Shown in pieces: positions 23,388 to 33,165 of a DNA stretch of 64,000 bases. The stretch spans positions 73,079-137,078 of the forward strand of contig UQHZ01000006.1 in the NCBI GenBank assembly GCA_900541055.1, given 5' to 3'. The notes below the pieces were generated by a model, which worked only from the letters and a program-made list of their open reading frames with translations, was not told the origin of the DNA and made no database searches. The first letter of the stretch is position 1. Each line of letters starts with the position of its first letter. The stretch is from an uncultured Collinsella sp. GTDB lineage: Bacteria > Actinomycetota > Coriobacteriia > Coriobacteriales > Coriobacteriaceae. The position numbers and the translations under genes were made by a program.

Positions 23388-26126
23388 TTACTCGTCGAGG
23401 AGATCTTCCGGCATGTCGTTGCCGTCGCCTAGATCGACAGGGGTTTCTTCGGGGGCGGAGCCGTTTTCTGTGGCTTCGCCTTCGGGCTTCTCTTTGGCGG
23501 CTGTCATGCGGGCCACGGCGCAGATGCGGTCGTTGTCGTCGACGGTCATCATCTTGACGCCCTGGGTGGCACGGCCGGTCTGGCTGATCTCGTCGGTCTT
23601 GACGCGAATGACCGTCGCGCCCTCCGTCACGATGAACAGCTCGTGCTGTGGGCCCACCGTCTTCATGGCCGCGAGGTTACCCTTACGCTCGGTCATTTGG
23701 ATGGTGTAGACGCCCTGGCCGCCGCGATTCTGCTCTGGGTAGTCCGCGACCGGCGTGCGCTTGCCGTAGCCGCGCTCGGTGATGACGAACAGATCGCCGT
23801 TGCCGTTAGTGACTTCCATGCCCAGAACGCTCACGCCGTCCTTCATACCGATACCGCGAACGCCGCTGGTATCGCGGCCGGTGGCGCGCACCTGCTCCTC
23901 GGAGAACATGATCGCCTTGCCCGCGGTGGTGGCCAGGATAATCTTGTCGCCCTCGCGCACACGGCGCACGTTCAGCAGCGCGTCGTCGTCACGCAGGTTG
24001 ATAGCGATCAGGCCGTCGCGACGGCTACGATCGTAAGCGCTCATCACGGTCTTCTTGACCATGCCGCTCTTTGTGGCAAACATCAGGTACTCGTTGGCCG
24101 GGAACTCGCGGCAGCTGATGACGCTCGCGATCTTCTCGCCCTCCTCGAAGGGCAGCAGGTTGACGATCGCGGTACCGCGCGCCTGACGCGTACCCACCGG
24201 CAGCTCGTGCACCTTCAGGCGGTAGACCTTGCCCTTGCTCGAGAAGAACAGCACGTACTCGTGCGTGGACGCGATGAACATCTCATCGATAACGTCGTCC
24301 TCTTTGAGATTGACGCCCGACACGCCCTTGCCACCGCGCTTCTGGGCACGGTAGGCAGCCACCGGGATACGCTTAACGTAGCCGGTGTGGGTGATGGTCA
24401 CGACCATATCCTCGTCGGCGATGAGGTCCTCGACATCCAGGTCCTTCTCAACCTGGCTGATCTCGGTGCGGCGTTTGTCGCCAAACTTCTTGGAGATCTC
24501 GCGCATCTCCTCCTTGATGACGCCCAGGATCTTCTCCTCATGCGCCAGCAGGTCCTCGTAGTAAGCGATGGCGCGGCGCAGGCCGTTCAACTCTTCTTGG
24601 ATCTTGTCGCGCTCCAGGCCGGTCAGGCGGCGCAGCTTCATCTCGAGGATGGCCGTGGTCTGCTCGGGCGTAAAGCCAAAGCGCTCGATCAGGCGGCCGC
24701 TGGCCTCGGAGTCGGTCTGCGAGGAGCGGATGATGCTGATGACCTCGTCGATATGGTCAAGGGCCATCAGGTAGCCCTCGAGGATATGCGCGCGGGCCTG
24801 GGCCTTCTTAAGGTCGAAGCGGGTGCGGCGGGTGACGACGTCGACCTGGTGGTCGATGTAGTGCTGCAACATCTCGCGCAGGCTCAGGCATTTGGGAACG
24901 CCGTTGACAAGCGCCAGGTTGTTGGCGCCGAAGGTCGTCTGCAGCGAGGTGTACTTATACAGGTTGTTGAGCACGACCTGCGGAATGACGCCCTTCTTGA
25001 GCTCGATGACCAGACGGATGCCCTTCTGGTTGGACTCATCGCGCATATCCGAGATGCCCTCGATGCGCTTGTCGTTGACGAGCTGGGCGATCTTCTCCTG
25101 CAGGGTGCCCTTGTTGACCATGTAGGGAATCTCGGTAAAGACCAGACGGCTGCGGCCGGTCTTGGTGGACTCCACATGTGCCTTGGCACGCACGGTAATG
25201 GAGCCGCGGCCGGTCTCGTAGCTCTGCTTAATGCCGGCGCTGCCCATGATGATGGCGCCGGTGGGGAAGTCCGGACCGGGCATGATCTGCATGAGCTCGT
25301 CGACGGTGGCGTCGGGGTTGTCAATCAGGTAGCAGGTGGCCTCGATCGCCTCGGTGAGGTTATGCGGGGCGATGTTGGTGGCCATGCCGACGGCGATGCC
25401 CTGACTGCCGTTGACCAGCAGGTTGGGGAAGCGCGCAGGCAGCGCCACGGGCTCGGCGAGCGATTCGTCGTAGTTGGGCTGCCAGTCGACGGTATCCTTC
25501 TGCAAGTCACGCAGCAGTTCCATGGCGGGCTTGGCCAGGCGGCTCTCGGTGTAACGCATGGCCGCCGCGCCGTCGCCGTCGATGTTACCGAAGTTGCCGT
25601 GACCGTCGATGAGCGGCGTGCGCATGGAGAACCACTGCGCCAGGCGGACCATGGCCTCATAGACCGCGGAGTCGCCATGCGGGTGGTACTTACCGATAAC
25701 TTCGCCGACCGTCCAAGCTGACTTCTTGTGCGGGCGGTTGGGGTAGATGCCGCTCTCGTTCATCGCGTACAGGATGCGGCGGTGCACCGGCTTTAAGCCG
25801 TCGCGCACGTCCGGCAGGGCACGCGCCGTGATAACCGACATCGAATACTCGATGAACGACTGCTTCATCTCGCGGCCAAACTCCGAAATCTGGAGCTGGC
25901 CGCCGTTGATATCCTCGCCGGCCGAGGCGCCACGGTCGACTTCGCCAAAGCTCTCCTCGAGCTCGGCGTCGTCTTCTTCCTCATCATCATCGGCATCGGG
26001 GTTATAGGCGTCCGGGTCGCCGTCCTCGCCCTGCTCAGCACGGGCAAGCAGGCGCTTCAGATCGTCGGGCATACCGGCATCGCCGGCCTCGCCCATACCC
26101 TCGTTGTTGTTGATATCGTCTGCCAC
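23388..26126 (-). CDS. gyrA: DNA gyrase subunit A
   Basis: Breakage-reunion subunit that, with GyrB, introduces negative supercoils. 912 residues. Winged-helix domain with HPHGDSAVYEAMVRLAQ (quinolone-determining region with Ser and Glu at the two key positions), catalytic Tyr in AMRYTESRLA near 190, a coiled-coil arm, and six-bladed C-terminal domain opening with the GyrA box QKRGGKG (near 610), which separates it from ParC. The N-terminus has about 65 acidic extra residues. The start is GTG with GAGGAGG upstream. gyrB is next upstream. Confidence 0.97.
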   Translation of the reverse strand: MADDINNNEGMGEAGDAGMPDDLKRLLARAEQGEDGDPDAYNPDADDDEEEDDAELEESFGEVDRGASAGEDINGGQLQISEFGREMKQSFIEYSMSVITARALPDVRDGLKPVHRRILYAMNESGIYPNRPHKKSAWTVGEVIGKYHPHGDSAVYEAMVRLAQWFSMRTPLIDGHGNFGNIDGDGAAAMRYTESRLAKPAMELLRDLQKDTVDWQPNYDESLAEPVALPARFPNLLVNGSQGIAVGMATNIAPHNLTEAIEATCYLIDNPDATVDELMQIMPGPDFPTGAIIMGSAGIKQSYETGRGSITVRAKAHVESTKTGRSRLVFTEIPYMVNKGTLQEKIAQLVNDKRIEGISDMRDESNQKGIRLVIELKKGVIPQVVLNNLYKYTSLQTTFGANNLALVNGVPKCLSLREMLQHYIDHQVDVVTRRTRFDLKKAQARAHILEGYLMALDHIDEVISIIRSSQTDSEASGRLIERFGFTPEQTTAILEMKLRRLTGLERDKIQEELNGLRRAIAYYEDLLAHEEKILGVIKEEMREISKKFGDKRRTEISQVEKDLDVEDLIADEDMVVTITHTGYVKRIPVAAYRAQKRGGKGVSGVNLKEDDVIDEMFIASTHEYVLFFSSKGKVYRLKVHELPVGTRQARGTAIVNLLPFEEGEKIASVISCREFPANEYLMFATKSGMVKKTVMSAYDRSRRDGLIAINLRDDDALLNVRRVREGDKIILATTAGKAIMFSEEQVRATGRDTSGVRGIGMKDGVSVLGMEVTNGNGDLFVITERGYGKRTPVADYPEQNRGGQGVYTIQMTERKGNLAAMKTVGPQHELFIVTEGATVIRVKTDEISQTGRATQGVKMMTVDDNDRICAVARMTAAKEKPEGEATENGSAPEETPVDLGDGNDMPEDLLDE

Positions 26127-26174
26127 GTTACCTCCTCATGGTTTGCGTGGTCCATTAGTTCCCAACCACGGAGA

Positions 26175-26275
26175 CGGCTTTTCCAGGTGCCGCAGATTCG
26201 CCCGAAAGAGGAGGGAAGCGTACTTGGGTACGCGACCGACGATTGAGGGCGAAGGTGCGGTGGCTGGGAAAGCCG
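26175..26275. repeat. Hairpin with conserved 43-nt core, copy 2
   Basis: Arms 26175-26203 and 26247-26275 pair (CGGCTTTtCCAG with CTGGGAAAGCCG, GGTGCCGC with GCGGTGGC, TTCGCCC with GGGCGAA). They enclose a core at 26204-26246: GAAAGAGGAG, hairpin GCGTACTTGGGTACGC, then CGACGATTGA. The core matches copy 1 at 8157-8199 in all but a few bases, while the arms are unrelated. It fills the gap between gyrB and gyrA. Confidence 0.8.
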
Positions 26276-26281
26276 CAGGGA

Positions 26282-28312
26282 TTAGGCGTCTAAGAATCGT
26301 GCGTCATGTGCATGCTTCTCGATGTACTCGCGGCGATAGCCGACCTCGGAACCCATCAGCTCGCGCACGGCGCGATCGGCCACCACGGCGTCCTCGATCG
26401 ACACACGCTGCAGGATGCGGGTCTTGGGGTCCATCGTCGTCGAGGCGAGCTGCTTGGGGTCCATCTCGCCCAGACCCTTGTAGCGCTGGACGGTATAGCC
26501 CTTGCGCTTTTTGGTGATCTTGCCGTCCTTGGCCTTGCCGTCCTCGTCGTTATCGTCGGGGTTCAGGCCCAGACTCTGGATGGTATCGCGCAGGATCTCG
26601 TCTTCGGGCTGGCGGCCGTTGGGATACACGTAGTGGATCTTGTTGCGCACCTTAATGCCAAAGATGGGCGGGCAGGCAACATAGACGTAGCCGGCATCGA
26701 TCAGCGGACGCATGTACTTGTAGAAGAATGTCAGCAGCAGGATGCGGATATGCGCACCGTCGACGTCTGCATCGGTCATGATGATGATCTTGTGGTAGCG
26801 CGCCTTGGTGATATCGAAGTCGCCGCCGTCGCCGGCACTCGTCGTGACGCCGCAGCCGATCGCGGTAATCAGCGACTGGATGGTGTCACTCGAGAACGCG
26901 CGATGGTCACCAACGCGTTCGACGTTCAGAATCTTGCCGCGCAGGGGCAGAATCGCCTGGATGTCTCGGCGACGGCCGTCCTTGGCCGAACCGCCTGCCG
27001 AGTCGCCCTCTACGATGAAGAGCTCGGTCAGCTCGGCATCGCGCACCGAGCAGTCGGCGAGCTTGCCGGGCAGGGACGCCGTCTCGAGCAGGCTCTTGCG
27101 ACGGGTCGCTTCGCGCGCCTTGCGGGCGGCGTTGCGCGCCTTGCAGGCCTGTTGCGCCTTCTTGACGATCTCGCGGGCGGGCTTGGGATGCTCCTCCAAG
27201 TAATCGGCGAGGCCGTCGGTCACGATCTTGAGCGTGAGCGCGCGCATATAGGAGCTGCCGAGCTTTGCCTTGGTCTGGCCCTCAAACTGAGGATCGGGCA
27301 GCTTGACCGAGATAACGGCCGAAAGGCCCTCGCGCACATCGTCGCCGGTCAGATTGGCGTCTTTTTCCTTGAGCAGGTTCTGCTTGCGCGCGTAATCGTT
27401 GATCACGCGGGTGAGCGCGGTACGGAAGCCCTCAAGGTGCATGCCGCCCTCGGGGGTGTAGATGTCGTTGGCAAACGACATGACATTCTCGCCGTAGCCG
27501 CTATTCCACTGCAGGGAAACCTCGACCTCGCCCATCTTGGTCACAGGCGCGTCCGGGTCCGATTTGCCCTCGATGTAGATGGGCTCTTTAAAGGCCTCGG
27601 GGACGTCCTTGCCCTCGTTGAGGAACTTGACGAAGTCGATGATGCCGCCCTCGTAGCAAAACTCCTCCACGTGGGGAGTCGCCTCGCGCTCGTCGGTCAG
27701 CACGATCTTGAGGTTCTTATTGAGGAACGCCGTCTCCTGCAGACGGTTGTGCAGCGTATCGAAATCGTAGATGCAGGTCTCGAAGATCTCGTCGTCGGGC
27801 CAGAAGGTGACGGTAGTGCCCGTCGAATCCGAGGTGCCCACGACCTCCATCTTCTTGACGGTCTTGCCGCGCGAGAACTCCATCTCGTAGGTGTTGCCAT
27901 CGCGACGAACCTGAACGACCACGCGCTTGGACAGTGCGTTGACGACGGAGATGCCCACGCCGTGCAGGCCGCCCGAGACCTTATAGGCCGAGTTATCGAA
28001 CTTACCGCCGGCGTGCAAGATCGTCATGACGACCTCGAGCGTCGGAATCTTTTTAACAGGGTGCTCGTCGACGGGGATGCCGCGCCCGTTGTCGACGACC
28101 GTGATGGAGTTGTCGGCGTGGACCGTCACCTGGATCTCGGTGCAGAAACCGGCCATGGCCTCGTCGACGGAGTTGTCAACGATCTCCCACACCAGGTGAT
28201 GCAGACCGCTGGCGCTCGTCGAGCCGATATACATGCCCGGGCGCTTACGAACGGCCTCGAGACCTTCGAGAATCTTAATCTCGCCGCCATCGTAATCGTT
28301 TTCGTTTGCCAC
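26282..28312 (-). CDS. gyrB: DNA gyrase subunit B
   Basis: ATPase subunit of gyrase. About 676 residues: GHKL ATPase (EIVDNSVDEAMAGF, DNGRGIPVD, GGLHGVGISVVNAL), transducer domain, then TOPRIM with EGDSAGGSAKDGRRR (near 430) and the DxD in MTDADVDGAHI. The C-terminus has QRYKGLGEMD. I chose the GTG at 28312 because AAGGAGG lies 6 bases upstream; a start at 28330 would lie before the RBS. A terminator separates it from dciA. Confidence 0.97.
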   Translation of the reverse strand: MANENDYDGGEIKILEGLEAVRKRPGMYIGSTSASGLHHLVWEIVDNSVDEAMAGFCTEIQVTVHADNSITVVDNGRGIPVDEHPVKKIPTLEVVMTILHAGGKFDNSAYKVSGGLHGVGISVVNALSKRVVVQVRRDGNTYEMEFSRGKTVKKMEVVGTSDSTGTTVTFWPDDEIFETCIYDFDTLHNRLQETAFLNKNLKIVLTDEREATPHVEEFCYEGGIIDFVKFLNEGKDVPEAFKEPIYIEGKSDPDAPVTKMGEVEVSLQWNSGYGENVMSFANDIYTPEGGMHLEGFRTALTRVINDYARKQNLLKEKDANLTGDDVREGLSAVISVKLPDPQFEGQTKAKLGSSYMRALTLKIVTDGLADYLEEHPKPAREIVKKAQQACKARNAARKAREATRRKSLLETASLPGKLADCSVRDAELTELFIVEGDSAGGSAKDGRRRDIQAILPLRGKILNVERVGDHRAFSSDTIQSLITAIGCGVTTSAGDGGDFDITKARYHKIIIMTDADVDGAHIRILLLTFFYKYMRPLIDAGYVYVACPPIFGIKVRNKIHYVYPNGRQPEDEILRDTIQSLGLNPDDNDEDGKAKDGKITKKRKGYTVQRYKGLGEMDPKQLASTTMDPKTRILQRVSIEDAVVADRAVRELMGSEVGYRREYIEKHAHDARFLDA

Positions 28313-28356
28313 ACGTCCTCCTTCAGTCAAGAAAATGTGTACAGCCTTACTAGTTT

Positions 28357-28393
28357 ATCGTAAAAAAATACCCTCGGGAACGAGGGTATTTGG
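28357..28393 (-). terminator. Terminator of the dnaA-dnaN-recF-dciA unit
   Basis: AATACCCTCG-ttc-CGAGGGTATT followed by TTTTT on the minus strand, between dciA and gyrB. Confidence 0.9.
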
Positions 28394-28417
28394 CTCTACA
28401 AGGCCACCAGATGCGAT

Positions 28418-28981
28418 TTAAGGCTCTTTTTTGCTTTGCACGCCCTTGGCCCACTCGGCACTGGCTCTCATGGCGTTCTCGAGGGCCTCGCGCAGTTTTT
28501 GGTCTTCGATGGGCGCCACCTGGCGCTCAATCTCGGTGCGCTCGGCCTCACTTAGGTCGGCGTGCGGGGCCGACGGGCACTCGGTCGTCGCCGGGCGCAG
28601 GCGCTCCTTAGCGGCGGGCGGCGTGTGACCGGGTGCGGTGGTTTTGAACACCAGGCCGTCCACATGAGCACCGGCGCGCTCCATGCGCGCGCGGATGATC
28701 TCACGCAACAGCGTCATTTCCTGCGTCCACGAGGGCGAATCGAGATATACCAGCAGCTCATTGGACTCGGGCAGGTAGCGCAGACCCGTCACATGCCGCC
28801 CCTCGCGCGTGCCCGAGCACACCGCGTTCCACGCGCGATAGACCGCGCGCGACTCCTCGGCAGCCTCCATCTGTGCACGGCGCTCAGGTGTCGCGGCCGC
28901 CAGGATGCGCTGGCGCTCTGCGTTCAAAAACCCACTGAAGGCGACCGTTTCGCTCTCGCGCTCGTAATTAGCACGTCTCAC
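28418..28981 (-). CDS. dciA: DciA-like DUF721 protein, probable helicase loader
   Basis: 187 residues. The central DUF721 domain (about 45-105: AWNAVCSGTREGRHVTGLRY, ELLVYLDSPSWTQEMTLLREII) matches the DciA family, which loads DnaB in bacteria that lack DnaC/DnaI. The C-terminal half is charged and probably flexible. Starts GTG, overlapping the recF end by 14 bases, so translation is coupled. The position recF-dciA-gyrB is usual in actinobacteria. Confidence 0.85.
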   Translation of the reverse strand: MRRANYERESETVAFSGFLNAERQRILAAATPERRAQMEAAEESRAVYRAWNAVCSGTREGRHVTGLRYLPESNELLVYLDSPSWTQEMTLLREIIRARMERAGAHVDGLVFKTTAPGHTPPAAKERLRPATTECPSAPHADLSEAERTEIERQVAPIEDQKLREALENAMRASAEWAKGVQSKKEP

Positions 28982-30074
28982 CCATGCTCACCACCCTGGC
29001 TCGATCAAGCAGATCATCGGTAAAGTACCCCAGGTTGGTCGTGGTTATGACCGTCTGGATATCATCGCCGATCAGCCGCAGGAAAGCACCGCGGCGTTCG
29101 CCGTCGAGTTCGCTCATCACGTCGTCCAAAAGCAGCAGCGGGGCGGTGCCCAGGACATCGCGAGCCACGGCCACCTCCGCCACCTTCCAGGCCAGAACCA
29201 ACGTTCGCTGCTGACCTTGGCTGGCAAATGAACGGGCGGAGCGACCCGCCACGGTAAACTCAATCTCATCGCGATGCGGTCCCACCAACGTCACGCCGCG
29301 GCGAATTTCCTCGTCGGCGTGCTCATCAAGGGCAGCCAGCATGCGCTCGTACGCCCAGCCCTTCAGCTCTTCGCGACCATCGACCTGGGGCAAATCCCCC
29401 AGCGTGGACGTATAGGTCACGTTGGCAGCCTCACCGGATGCCACTTGCCCGTAGGCAGTGTGCACATGGCCCGCCAGCCGGTCGAGCAGAGCCAACCGGT
29501 GCACAAGCAGAGCCGAGCCCGCGCGGGCAATCGAATCGTTCCACGCGCCGAGCATCTCGCGGCAGCACCAGGTCTCCTTGAGCAAGGCGTTACGCTGGGT
29601 CACGCAGCGCCCATAGGTGCTCGCAAGATCGGCATAGCGTGCGCTCAGTTGCATGCCAAAGTCATCGAGGGCGGCGCGGCGCACACTGGCGCCTCGCTTA
29701 ACCATGTCCAGATGGTCGGGGCAAAACAGCACGCTCGGCAGAACCCCGCGCACACCGGCGGCAGAACATCTCTTGCCGTTGCGGCTAAACGAGCGCTTAC
29801 CGTCCTCCGCGCTCAACCCCATATCAAGCACGCGGCCGTCGCCCTCGAGCCTCAGCTCGATCTTGCACGAGCCCACGCCGTCATGGACGAGCTCGGCTGC
29901 GGTCGGATGCCTAAACGAGGCGCCGCTCGTCAGCAGCTGCAGCGCCTCTATGAGATTGGTCTTTCCCGCCGCGTTGGGTCCCGCAAGTATCGTCACGCCC
30001 TCGTCCAGGGTAAGACGATAGCTATCGAAGCTGCGGTAGTGCGCGACGGAAAGATCGCGGGCGAACATGGTCAT
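28968..30074 (-). CDS. recF: DNA replication and repair protein RecF
   Basis: SMC-like ATPase that helps load RecA at gaps. 368 residues. Walker A GPNAAGKT (32-39), signature-like ASQGQQRTLVLAWKVAE (near 280) and Walker B LLLLDDVMSELD (near 315) are intact. The start follows the dnaN stop by 9 bases; ATGs at 30074 and 30068 are both possible. Confidence 0.96.
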   Translation of the reverse strand: MTMFARDLSVAHYRSFDSYRLTLDEGVTILAGPNAAGKTNLIEALQLLTSGASFRHPTAAELVHDGVGSCKIELRLEGDGRVLDMGLSAEDGKRSFSRNGKRCSAAGVRGVLPSVLFCPDHLDMVKRGASVRRAALDDFGMQLSARYADLASTYGRCVTQRNALLKETWCCREMLGAWNDSIARAGSALLVHRLALLDRLAGHVHTAYGQVASGEAANVTYTSTLGDLPQVDGREELKGWAYERMLAALDEHADEEIRRGVTLVGPHRDEIEFTVAGRSARSFASQGQQRTLVLAWKVAEVAVARDVLGTAPLLLLDDVMSELDGERRGAFLRLIGDDIQTVITTTNLGYFTDDLLDRARVVSMGETC

Positions 30075-30083
30075 GGCGCAGCG

Positions 30084-31187
30084 CTAGATGCGGACCGGCA
30101 TGACCAGGTACAGGTAGTTGATCTTGTCGTAGGACTTGAAGATGCCCGCCTGCGAGTAGCTCTTGAGCTCCAGCGTGATCTCCTTCTCCTTGGACAGGGC
30201 ATTGAGGCACCCGAAGATGTAATGGTAGTTGAAGGCGATGGTGCCCGACTCGCCCTCGGCCTCGACATCGATCGTCTCCTGCGCAAGGTCCTGGTCATTG
30301 GAAATGGAGGACAGGCCCATCTGCCCGTTCTCGACATCGATCTCGAACTTGACGGCGGGGTTGGCGCTCGCGATAACGGCCACGCGCTTGAGGGCGGCGT
30401 TAAAGGCAGCGACGTCGATCTTGACGCTCGTCACGCACGAATCGGGGATGAGCTGCTTGTAGTTGGGGTACACGCCCTCGATACGACGCGACACGTAGGT
30501 GGTGTTGCCGGCCTCAAAGACGACCTGGGTGTCGGTAGCCCCGATCATGATGGTCGCCTGGCTGGCCATGATGTTCAGCGCGTCGTTAAAGGCGTCAGCC
30601 GGAACATTGAGCTCAAAGGAACCCTCGAGGGTCGAGGTCTCAACCTGCGTATCGCACACGGCCAAGCGGAAGGAATCGGTCGCCACCAGGCGCACGGTGT
30701 TGTTTTCGACCTTCATGTGCACGCCGCCCAGGATGGGGCGGGCCTTGTCGGTCGAGGTGACGCGCCATACGCGCCCGACCATCTCGGACAAGATATCGGT
30801 CGGCAGCTCCACGGCGCTCTCGATGGCGTATGCCGGAAACTCGGGGAAGTCATTGGCATCGAGCGTGTTCAGGCGGAACGAGCTCTTCTCGCAACCAATC
30901 AGCACCTGGCGCTCGGACAGCTCAAAGGTGACCGGGGCATCGGGGAGGGTCTTAGTGATATTGGAGAGCATCTTACAGGGGATAACCATCTCGCCCTCTT
31001 CTTCGACATGCGCCGCGATGCGATGACGGATCGAGATGGTGTAGTTAGAGGTCTGGAATTCCAAGATGCCGTCTTGGGCCTTAACGAGCACGCCCGACAG
31101 GATGGGGAGGGTGGATGCCGAAGCGACACCCTTCATAACGACGCCGATGGCTTGTGTAAGCGAGCTCTGGCTGACGGTGAACTTCAT
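30084..31187 (-). CDS. dnaN: DNA polymerase III beta sliding clamp
   Basis: Ring-shaped processivity clamp. 367 residues, normal length, three repeated clamp domains; starts MKFTVSQSSLTQAIG and ends YLVMPVRI, the conserved clamp terminus. AAAGG is upstream of the ATG. Separated from dnaA by 238 bases that carry DnaA-box-like sites. Confidence 0.97.
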   Translation of the reverse strand: MKFTVSQSSLTQAIGVVMKGVASASTLPILSGVLVKAQDGILEFQTSNYTISIRHRIAAHVEEEGEMVIPCKMLSNITKTLPDAPVTFELSERQVLIGCEKSSFRLNTLDANDFPEFPAYAIESAVELPTDILSEMVGRVWRVTSTDKARPILGGVHMKVENNTVRLVATDSFRLAVCDTQVETSTLEGSFELNVPADAFNDALNIMASQATIMIGATDTQVVFEAGNTTYVSRRIEGVYPNYKQLIPDSCVTSVKIDVAAFNAALKRVAVIASANPAVKFEIDVENGQMGLSSISNDQDLAQETIDVEAEGESGTIAFNYHYIFGCLNALSKEKEITLELKSYSQAGIFKSYDKINYLYLVMPVRI

Positions 31188-31425
31188 CTTTTAATACCTT
31201 TCTATAGATATAAATATCTTAATAATAGTAATAGCACTGACGAAACTGTTGATTACTCCCAAAGACGCAGGTCAGACCCAAAAAGAGAATCGACAGCAAC
31301 CTGTGTGCAACAGGGGTGGTTTTCCACGTTCAAAACCTGCGCAAAACTTTTCATCACCGCGGGTTGGGTTTTAGACACCTTATGCCCGTGGTTTCGACAA
31401 GTTTTCAACAGGTGTCTCTATTTCC
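31188..31425. other. dnaA-dnaN intergenic region with DnaA-box-like sites
   Basis: Contains AGTTTTCAACAGG (31400-31412), the reverse complement of the 13-mer CCTGTTGAAAACT found twice near 34.6 kb, plus TTTTCCACG (31320-31328). An AT-rich tract (31196-31232) could be a duplex-unwinding element or the dnaN promoter. Confidence 0.6.
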
Positions 31426-33150
31426 CTACGAGCGCAGTGTAATTTTATCGCGCAGCGACTTGAGGTCTTCGGTGACGGTGCGGTCTTCCTGGATCATCTT
31501 CTGGACCTTTTTGTAGCTCGTGCTGACGGTCGAGTGGTTGCGGTTGCCAAATTCGGCGCCCACCGCCGTGGTCGTCATCTCGCACATCTCGATGGCCAGG
31601 TAGATAGCGATATGGCGTGCTTTGGCTATATTGGCGTTGCGACGCGGGCCGATGAGCTCCTCGTGCGTCACGCCGTACTGCTCTTCGATGACGGACTGAA
31701 CCGTCTGGACGTTGATCTTTTTGGCCGATGTGTCGAAGTACTGGCTGGCGATGGCGTCGATATCGTCAAAGGTGAGCTCCCCGCCCTCGCGCTCGCGGTC
31801 GCCCGCCTCGCCGGCGCAGCGCTCGCAAAAGCTCTCGAGTTCGCGGATGTTGGTGCCCGAGACCTCGGCCATGTGTTTAAAGTGCTCGTCGGTCAGGTGC
31901 CCGCCGTCGCCCCCATAGGCCGCCAGCAGCGAGTCGTCGCCTGCCTCGGGAGCGGCGACGATGGTGTTCTCGTAATAGCGCTGCAAGATCTTGTATTTCA
32001 TCTCGTAGCTGGGCTCTGCGACCAGGCAGAGCATTCCGGCGTTGAAGCGGCTGGTCAGACGCTCGTCCATGCTCAGGTCCTTGGGGGCGCGGTCTGCCGC
32101 GATGACGACCTTCTTGTTATTGCGGATGAACTCGTCCATGAGCTGGAAAAAGTAGTCCACGCTCGCGCGCTTGCCGATGATGTTTTGGATGTCATCGATG
32201 ATGAGCACGTCCACGCCGTGGTACGCCTGCATGATGGGGGCGTTGCTCTTCTTTTGACGGTCGAACTCGGTCATCAGGTCGTCCAGATATGCCTGGGAGT
32301 TGGCATACTTGACCTTGATCTCGGGCGACTTCTCGGCGAGCTCGTTTTTGATGGCAAGCAGCAGGTGCGTCTTGCCCAGGCCCGATTTGCCGTAGATGAA
32401 AAGTGATGTGCATGTGCCGCGCTCGTCCGCGAGGGCGGCAAACTTGAGTGCCGAGCGATAGGCATGGCTGTTCTCGGGGCCGTAGACAAAGTTCTCAAAG
32501 GTAAATTTTGAGTTCGCGGCGAGCGGGGCTCCATCCGTATTCTGCTCGGCCGGCACGGTCGGTGCTGGCATGGTTGAAGCGGGGGTCGCAGCTTGCATGG
32601 ATTTAGTCGGCGCTCCGCCCTTCATCTGGTTCATCATGCGGCGAAAATCGTCGGCTGAGAGCGTGTTCTTGATTGCAATGCCCGAATCCGCGCCCGCCGC
32701 TGCGTCGTGAGCGATGGGCATGTGCGTGACGGGTGCGTTCGTTGACGTCGCTACCGCGGTCAGCAACGGCGCCATGGTTTCACGGGAAACACTGCTGTGC
32801 TGGTGCTCGATTGTCGGCACGTCGCTTGCGGAGGCTGGTACCGTCGGGGAAGCAGCGGGGGCCGTGGCGGGCGCCGTCGCGGCAGCGGATTCCGTCACGG
32901 CGCCTTGCGGTGCCACGATGTCGAGCGCGATCGGTGCAAAGGCGATTTCTTCCAGATAGGCCTCAATGGTCGGCTGATGCTTTTTGAGCTGCGCGATGGC
33001 AAAGCGCGAGGGGGCCTCGATCGTGAGCGTATCTTCGGTCAGGCTTATGGCCCGCGATTGCCCCAGCATGTTGATGAGGCGTGCATCTTGGCCGTCGCGC
33101 TGGCAAAAGGCGATGGCATCCCCCAGGATGATGCTTGCTTCCTCGTCCAC
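31426..33150 (-). CDS. dnaA: Chromosomal replication initiator DnaA
   Basis: Binds DnaA boxes and opens the origin. 574 residues. Domain I at 1-80, a long Ala/Thr/Pro-rich domain II (about 85-215), AAA+ domain III with Walker A GKSGLGKTH (near 250) and Walker B DVLIIDDIQN, and domain IV with the DNA-reading GNRNHSTVSTS at the end. That motif differs from the common GGRDHTTV, in line with altered box sequences. Start is GTG with GGGAGA upstream. The gene also contains a one-mismatch parS (32777-32790). Confidence 0.97.
   Translation of the reverse strand: MDEEASIILGDAIAFCQRDGQDARLINMLGQSRAISLTEDTLTIEAPSRFAIAQLKKHQPTIEAYLEEIAFAPIALDIVAPQGAVTESAAATAPATAPAASPTVPASASDVPTIEHQHSSVSRETMAPLLTAVATSTNAPVTHMPIAHDAAAGADSGIAIKNTLSADDFRRMMNQMKGGAPTKSMQAATPASTMPAPTVPAEQNTDGAPLAANSKFTFENFVYGPENSHAYRSALKFAALADERGTCTSLFIYGKSGLGKTHLLLAIKNELAEKSPEIKVKYANSQAYLDDLMTEFDRQKKSNAPIMQAYHGVDVLIIDDIQNIIGKRASVDYFFQLMDEFIRNNKKVVIAADRAPKDLSMDERLTSRFNAGMLCLVAEPSYEMKYKILQRYYENTIVAAPEAGDDSLLAAYGGDGGHLTDEHFKHMAEVSGTNIRELESFCERCAGEAGDREREGGELTFDDIDAIASQYFDTSAKKINVQTVQSVIEEQYGVTHEELIGPRRNANIAKARHIAIYLAIEMCEMTTTAVGAEFGNRNHSTVSTSYKKVQKMIQEDRTVTEDLKSLRDKITLRS
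32777..32790. promoter_or_regulatory. parS-like site inside dnaA
   Basis: GTTTCACGGGAAAC differs by one base from the parS core GTTTCACGTGAAAC. It lies in the variable domain II of dnaA, where protein sequence is little constrained. Confidence 0.45.
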
Positions 33151-33165
33151 TGTCTCTCCCGTTCT

